Source: Burkholderiales bacterium (GTDB lineage: Bacteria; Pseudomonadota; Gammaproteobacteria; Burkholderiales; Burkholderiaceae_C). From it: 64,000 nt of DNA. Below, one piece after another: positions 59,728-64,000 of this stretch. Made by a program: the position numbers and the translations under genes. The notes under the pieces were generated by a model. That model was not told the DNA's origin. It saw nothing but the letters and a program-made list of their open reading frames with translations, and did not search any database. The DNA lies in the NCBI GenBank assembly GCA_016223165.1, contig JACRPO010000003.1, positions 124,001 to 188,000 on the forward strand, given 5' to 3'. Each line of letters starts with the position of its first letter. Within the stretch, counting starts at the first letter, position 1.

Positions 59728-61610
59728 CAAACCTCTTCCAGCCGCTTGCCCGCCAGTGCCTGGCGGATGCCCTGGTTCATGCGTGCCGCGGCGAAGGCTT
59801 CGGTGCCGTCGGCGAGCGCCTTCACGGCCGCCTCGACAGCGTGCGCGTCGTCGCCGGCGGCGACGCGCTGCGTCTCGGCGACGAGATGTTCGACCTCGGC
59901 ACGCTCGGCCTCGCCGAGCAGCGCGCCGTCGGCGGCCAGCGCCGAGCGCGTGGCCAGCACCATGCGCTCGGCCTCCACCTGCGCCTCGCGCAGGGTGCGC
60001 GCGGCCATGTCTTCGTCGGCATGGGCGAAGCCCTCGCGCAGCATGCGCGCGATGTCCTCGTCGGCGAGGCCGTAGCTCGGCTTGACGGTGACGGCGGCCT
60101 CGACGCCCGAGGTGAGCTCGCGCGCCGAGACGCCGAGCAGGCCGTCCGCGTCGACCTGGAAGGTGACGCGGATGCGCGCCGCGCCGGCGACCATGGGCGG
60201 GATGCCGCGCAGCTCGAAGCGCGCCAGCGAGCGGCAGTCCTCGACACGGTCGCGCTCGCCTTGCAGCACGTGGATGGCCATCGCCGTCTGGCCGTCCTTG
60301 AAGGTGGTGAAGTCCTGCGCCTTCGCCACCGGGATGGTCGTGTTGCGTTCGACGATGCGCTCGACGAGGCCGCCCATCGTCTCGAGGCCGAGCGAGAGCG
60401 CGATGACGTCGAGCAGGAGCAGCTCGCCGTCCTTGGCGTTGCCCGCCAGCGCGTTGGCCTGGATGGCGGCACCGATGGCGACCACCTCGTCGGGGTTGAC
60501 GTTGGTCAGCACCTTTCCTGCCCAGTTCGCGCCGAAGAGCTCGCTCACCGCGCTGCGCACGAGCGGCATGCGCGTGCTGCCGCCGACCATCACCACGCCT
60601 TGCACGTCGTCGCGCGCGACCTTGGCATCGCGCAGCACGCGCCGCACCTCGCGCAGCGTGCGCTCGACCAGCGGCAGCGCCAGCGCCTCGAGCCGGGCGC
60701 GGGTGACCGGCACCTCGATGACGTGGCCGCCGATCGTCGCGCGCCAGATCGCGGCTGGGACGCCCGACAGCGCCTCCTTGGCGGCACGCGCCGCCACGAG
60801 TGCCGCGCGCTTGTCCTGCGGCGAGGCGACCTGCACGCCGGCCTCGCGCACGGCCCAGTCGGCGAGCGCCTGGTCGATGTCGTCGCCGCCGAGCGCCGCG
60901 TCGCCGCCCGTCGCCACGACCTCGAACACGCCCTGCGTCAGCCGCAGCAACGAGATGTCGAACGTGCCGCCGCCCAGGTCGTAGACGGCGTAGAGACCCT
61001 CGCTGCCATGGTCCAGCCCGTAGGCCACGGCGGCGGCGGTCGGCTCGCTGATGAGGCGCAGCACGTTCAGGCCGGCAAGATGCGCCGCATCCTTGGTGGC
61101 CTGCCGCTGCGCGTCGTCGAAGTAGGCCGGAACGGTGATGACGGCGCCGAAGATCTCGTCGTCGAAGGTGTCGGCGGCGCGCTGACGCAGGCTGGCCAGG
61201 ATCTCGGCCGAGACCTCGACCGGCGTCTTCTCGCCGGCCACCGTGGCGAGCGCCACCATGCCGGGGCGGTCGACGAGGCGATAGGGCAGCTTGGTGCGCC
61301 CGGCGATGTCGGCCAGGCGGCGGCCCATCAGGCGCTTGACCGAGACGATGGTGTTCTCGGGGTCCTCGGCCTGCGCGGCGAGCGCGCTGTAGCCGATCGC
61401 GCGGCCGGACTGGCCCCGCGATGACGCATCGAGATAGCGCACGGCCGAAGGCAGCAGCACGCGGCCGGCGGCGTCGGGCAGGCATTCGGCAACGCCGTGC
61501 CGCACCGCGGCCACGAGCGAGTGCGTGGTGCCGAGGTCGATGCCCACGGCGATGCGCCGCTGGTGCGGGTCGGGGCTGGTGCCGGGTTCGGAAATCTGCA
61601 GCAGGGCCAT
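59727..61610 (-). CDS. hscA: Fe-S assembly chaperone HscA
   Basis: A 627-residue Hsp70-family ATPase specialised for cluster transfer from IscU. The nucleotide-binding domain has [28 protein letters not shown] and [13 protein letters not shown]; the substrate-binding domain begins after [17 protein letters not shown]. The start [10 protein letters not shown] at 61610 follows hscB by 14 bases. Works with HscB on the LPPVK motif of IscU. Confidence 0.97.
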   Translation of the reverse strand: MALLQISEPGTSPDPHQRRIAVGIDLGTTHSLVAAVRHGVAECLPDAAGRVLLPSAVRYLDASSRGQSGRAIGYSALAAQAEDPENTIVSVKRLMGRRLADIAGRTKLPYRLVDRPGMVALATVAGEKTPVEVSAEILASLRQRAADTFDDEIFGAVITVPAYFDDAQRQATKDAAHLAGLNVLRLISEPTAAAVAYGLDHGSEGLYAVYDLGGGTFDISLLRLTQGVFEVVATGGDAALGGDDIDQALADWAVREAGVQVASPQDKRAALVAARAAKEALSGVPAAIWRATIGGHVIEVPVTRARLEALALPLVERTLREVRRVLRDAKVARDDVQGVVMVGGSTRMPLVRSAVSELFGANWAGKVLTNVNPDEVVAIGAAIQANALAGNAKDGELLLLDVIALSLGLETMGGLVERIVERNTTIPVAKAQDFTTFKDGQTAMAIHVLQGERDRVEDCRSLARFELRGIPPMVAGAARIRVTFQVDADGLLGVSARELTSGVEAAVTVKPSYGLADEDIARMLREGFAHADEDMAARTLREAQVEAERMVLATRSALAADGALLGEAERAEVEHLVAETQRVAAGDDAHAVEAAVKALADGTEAFAAARMNQGIRQALAGKRLEEV

Positions 61611-61624
61611 GGGATCGGATGACT

Positions 61625-62170
61625 TCAGTGCTCGTCCAGCGCCTCGAGGCGGCGCGCGATGTCCTCGCGGAAGCGGGCCACGAACATCAGCGCGCGCACC
61701 TCGGCGGCGGCGGCGGCGGTGTCGCCGGTGTCGTCGAGCAGGTGCTCGAGCCGCGCGAGGCCGGCACGCTCGTCGCGGGCCACCTCGTGATCGAGGGCCT
61801 CGATGGCCGCGGCGGCATCCGCGGCGCCGGCGGCTTCGTCCAGCGCCTCGCGCCATTGCATCTGGCGCATCAGGAAGGCCGCGGGCATGGCGGTGTTGTG
61901 TTCGGCGTCGATGGGCACGCCGCGCAGTTCACACAGGTAGGCGGCGCGCTTGAGCGGGTCCTTCAGGCGGGCGTGGCCCTCGTTCACGCGCACGGCCCAC
62001 TGCATGGCCAGCCGCTGCGCCGTCGGCCCCTGCGCCGCAAAGCGGTCGGGGTGCACCTCGGCCTGCAGGGCGCGCCGACGCTCGTCCAGCCGTGTGCGGT
62101 CGAGCGACTGCCGCTCGGGCAGGCCGAAGAGCACGAAGTCGTTGTCGGTGAGGCGCGGCAGCGTATTCAT
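61625..62170 (-). CDS. hscB: Fe-S assembly co-chaperone HscB
   Basis: A 181-residue J-domain protein that delivers IscU to HscA and stimulates its ATPase. HPD is at 40-42 in [14 protein letters not shown]. The C-terminal helical domain carries [19 protein letters not shown], the IscU-binding face. A strong terminator-like hairpin lies 30 bases before its start, so it may be translated from read-through transcripts only. Confidence 0.96.
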   Translation of the reverse strand: MNTLPRLTDNDFVLFGLPERQSLDRTRLDERRRALQAEVHPDRFAAQGPTAQRLAMQWAVRVNEGHARLKDPLKRAAYLCELRGVPIDAEHNTAMPAAFLMRQMQWREALDEAAGAADAAAAIEALDHEVARDERAGLARLEHLLDDTGDTAAAAAEVRALMFVARFREDIARRLEALDEH

Positions 62171-62199
62171 GGATGGATCGCGACCCCCGCTGGCGTGCG

Positions 62200-62229
62200 A
62201 AAAAAGGGCGCGGGCTCAATGCCGCGCCC
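62200..62229 (-). terminator. Rho-independent terminator-like hairpin between iscA and hscB
   Basis: On the minus strand GGGCGCGG and CCGCGCCC form a perfect 8-bp stem around an eight-base loop, followed immediately by six Ts. It lies 20 bases after the iscA stop and 30 before the hscB start. It should cut transcription from iscSUA into hscBA-fdx. Confidence 0.8.
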
Positions 62230-62249
62230 CGGGCCGAGCGTGGCGCCGG

Positions 62250-62573
62250 TCAGACGCGGAAAGACTCTCCGCAGCCGCAACGGTCCTTCTCGCGCGGGTT
62301 GTGGAACTTGAAGCCCTCGTTGAGGCCCTCGCGCACGAAGTCGAGTTCGGTGCCGTCGAGGTAAGGCAGGCTCTTCGGGTCGACCAGCACCTTGACGCCG
62401 TGGCCCTCGAAGACGATGTCCTCCGGTGCCACGTCGTCGGCGTACTCGAGCTTGTAGGCCAGGCCCGAGCAGCCCGTGGTCTTGACGCCCAGCCGCACGC
62501 CCACGCCCTTGCCGCGCCGGGCAAGGTAGCGCGTGACGTGCCGCGCGGCAGCTTCGGTGAGCGTGACAGCCAT
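62250..62573 (-). CDS. iscA: Iron-sulfur cluster assembly protein IscA
   Basis: A 107-residue A-type carrier that receives clusters from IscU and passes them to targets. The three conserved cysteines are C35 (TGCSGLAY) and C99/C101 (RCGCGESF). 24 bases behind iscU. Confidence 0.96.
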   Translation of the reverse strand: MAVTLTEAAARHVTRYLARRGKGVGVRLGVKTTGCSGLAYKLEYADDVAPEDIVFEGHGVKVLVDPKSLPYLDGTELDFVREGLNEGFKFHNPREKDRCGCGESFRV

Positions 62574-62597
62574 ATCCTCAGTTCGTCCCGTTCACTT

Positions 62598-63059
62598 TCA
62601 GCGCGTGCCTTCCGCGGCGACGGCAACGTGGTCCTGTTCGCGCCGGGGCGGCGCGAGCGCGTCCTCGGGCAGGGCCGGACCGTGCTTGTCCTTGTAGTCC
62701 TGCACCGCGGCCTTGATGGCGTCCTCGGCGAGGATGGAACAGTGGATCTTCACCGGCGGCAGCGCCAGTTCCTCGGCGATCTGCGTGTTGCGGATCGTCA
62801 TCGCCTCGTCGAGGCTCTTGCCCTTGACCCACTCGGTGACGAGCGAGCTCGAGGCGATGGCGCTGCCGCAGCCGTAGGTCTTGAAGCGTGCGTCCTCGAT
62901 CAGCCCGGTGGCCGGGTTGACCTTGATCTGCAGCTTCATCACGTCGCCGCAGGCGGGCGCACCGACCATGCCGGTGCCCACCGTGGCGTCGCCCTTGTCG
63001 AAGCTGCCGACGTTGCGCGGGTTCTCGTAGTGATCGACGACCTTGTCGCTGTAGGCCAT
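62598..63059 (-). CDS. iscU: Fe-S cluster scaffold IscU
   Basis: A 153-residue scaffold on which 2Fe-2S clusters are built. Ligand cysteines are C37 (GAPACGD), C64 (YGCGSAIA) and C107 (KIHCSILAED), with the HscA-recognition motif LPPVK at 100-104. The first 127 residues equal a normal IscU; about 26 more residues (LPEDALAPPRREQDH...) form an unusual C-terminal tail. 78 bases after iscS. Confidence 0.97.
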   Translation of the reverse strand: MAYSDKVVDHYENPRNVGSFDKGDATVGTGMVGAPACGDVMKLQIKVNPATGLIEDARFKTYGCGSAIASSSLVTEWVKGKSLDEAMTIRNTQIAEELALPPVKIHCSILAEDAIKAAVQDYKDKHGPALPEDALAPPRREQDHVAVAAEGTR

Positions 63060-63137
63060 GTTCGTGCTCCTGTACCGTTGTGCCGTGTGGCGTGCTCGCT
63101 CAGTGGTGCCACCCCGTGGCGCCGCTCGGTTCGCTGA

Positions 63138-64000
63138 TCAGTGCGCCGTCCACTGGATGCTCTTGAGGTCGACGCCGTCCTTGTACATCTCCCACAACGG
63201 CGAGAGGTCGCGCAGCTTGGCGACGCGGTCGCGCAGCAGTGCGACGGCGGTGTCGATCTCGTTCTCGGTCGTGAAGCGGCCGATCGTCATGCGCAGGCTC
63301 GAGTGCGCGAGCTCGTCGCTGCGGCCGAGCGCGCGCAGCACGTAGCTCGGCTCCAGGCTGGCGCTGGTGCAGGCGCTGCCCGAGCTGACGGCGATGCCCT
63401 TGACGCCCATGATCAGGCTCTCGCCCTCGACGAAGTTGAAGCTCGCGTTGACGTTGTGCGGCACGCGACGCTCGAGGTGGCCGTTGATGAAGACCTGGTC
63501 GATGTCGGCGATGCCGTCGAGCAGGCGCCTGTGCAGCATGCGGATGCGCTCGAGCTCGGTGCCCATCTCGGCGCGCGCGATCTCGAAGGCCCGGCCCATG
63601 CCGACGCACTGGTGCGTCGGCAGCGTGCCGCTTCGCATGCCGCGCTCGTGGCCGCCGCCGTGCATCTGCGCCTCCAGCCGCACGCGCGGCTTGCGCCGCA
63701 CGTAGAGGGCACCGATGCCCTTGGGGCCGTAGGTCTTGTGCGAGGCCAGGCTCAACAGGTCGACCGGCAGCTTGCCCATGTCGATGGTCACCTTGCCGGT
63801 GGCCTGCGCGGCGTCGACATGGAAGACGATGCCGCGCTCGCGGCAGAGGGCGCCGATGGCCGGGATGTCCTGGATCACGCCGATCTCGTTGTTCACGAAC
63901 ATCACCGAGACGAGGATGGTGTCCTTGCGCAGCGCGGCCTTGAACTTCTCGAGATCGAGCAGGCCGTCTTCCTGAACGTCGAGATAGGTGACCTCGAAGC
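63138..64000 (-). CDS. iscS: Cysteine desulfurase IscS (5' end outside the window)
   Basis: The C-terminal 287 codons of a PLP enzyme that removes sulfur from cysteine for cluster assembly. The frame is open to the window end, reading [19 protein letters not shown] at the edge. The PLP lysine is in [11 protein letters not shown], and the mobile catalytic Cys loop is [13 protein letters not shown]. The C-terminus ends [17 protein letters not shown], as in typical IscS, and so includes the IscU-binding tail. An iscR regulator would be expected upstream, beyond the window. Confidence 0.97.
   Translation of the reverse strand, partial: FEVTYLDVQEDGLLDLEKFKAALRKDTILVSVMFVNNEIGVIQDIPAIGALCRERGIVFHVDAAQATGKVTIDMGKLPVDLLSLASHKTYGPKGIGALYVRRKPRVRLEAQMHGGGHERGMRSGTLPTHQCVGMGRAFEIARAEMGTELERIRMLHRRLLDGIADIDQVFINGHLERRVPHNVNASFNFVEGESLIMGVKGIAVSSGSACTSASLEPSYVLRALGRSDELAHSSLRMTIGRFTTENEIDTAVALLRDRVAKLRDLSPLWEMYKDGVDLKSIQWTAH

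Overview
The window is a very GC-rich stretch (about 70 % by eye) of a betaproteobacterial chromosome, most likely order Burkholderiales (Comamonadaceae/Sphaerotilaceae-like). The reasons are the order rpsO-pnp-quinone oxidoreductase-tpiA-secG-tRNA-Leu-nuoA..N-NUDIX-DUF1178, the iscS-iscU-iscA-hscB-hscA-fdx block, the GC-saturated third codon positions and the many TRAP/RND/oxidoreductase genes. Genes are tightly packed. No insertion sequence, prophage or CRISPR array is visible, and no gene-free stretch exceeds 300 bases except the one holding the tRNA.

Layout. 1-6210 (minus): a molybdenum hydroxylase operon coxS-L-M-D-E-G; the large subunit has the AYRGAGR active-site loop of form II CoxL-like enzymes, so CO need not be the substrate. 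6413-8307 (minus): a dihaem cytochrome c and a hemerythrin-like protein separated by an 8-bp tandem repeat. 8548-13036 (minus): RND efflux pump plus membrane fusion protein, without an outer-membrane factor. 13213-17206 (minus): aroC, an MFS transporter and a PAS-PAS membrane protein with no output domain, in one unit. 17336-20108: a CBS-domain gene divergent from a metY-like gene and an alpha/beta hydrolase.

20152-31078 (plus) is the most interesting accessory region: a TetR-type regulator, a Gfo/Idh/MocA oxidoreductase, a creatininase-family protein and a PCMH-type FAD oxidase, then a TRAP transporter (Q-M-P), a QsuD-like quinate/shikimate dehydrogenase, the two halves of QuiC-type 3-dehydroshikimate dehydratase as separate genes in swapped order, and a type II dehydroquinase. 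Read together this is a TRAP-fed quinate/shikimate to protocatechuate route; a similar operator-like sequence lies at the tetR start and in front of the TRAP operon.

31124-36770: a luciferase-like monooxygenase, a YihY-type membrane protein, a DUF2069 protein, a D-2-hydroxyacid dehydrogenase-like flavoprotein, a Uma2-family protein and a DUF1178 protein. 36781-52478 (minus): a NUDIX hydrolase and the complete 14-gene respiratory complex I operon. 52596-57982 (minus): tRNA-Leu(GAG) with a terminator, secG, tpiA, a quinone oxidoreductase, pnp and rpsO. 58248-64000 (minus): tsaD and the Fe-S assembly genes fdx, hscA, hscB, iscA, iscU and iscS (cut by the window end), with a strong intrinsic-terminator-like hairpin between iscA and hscB.
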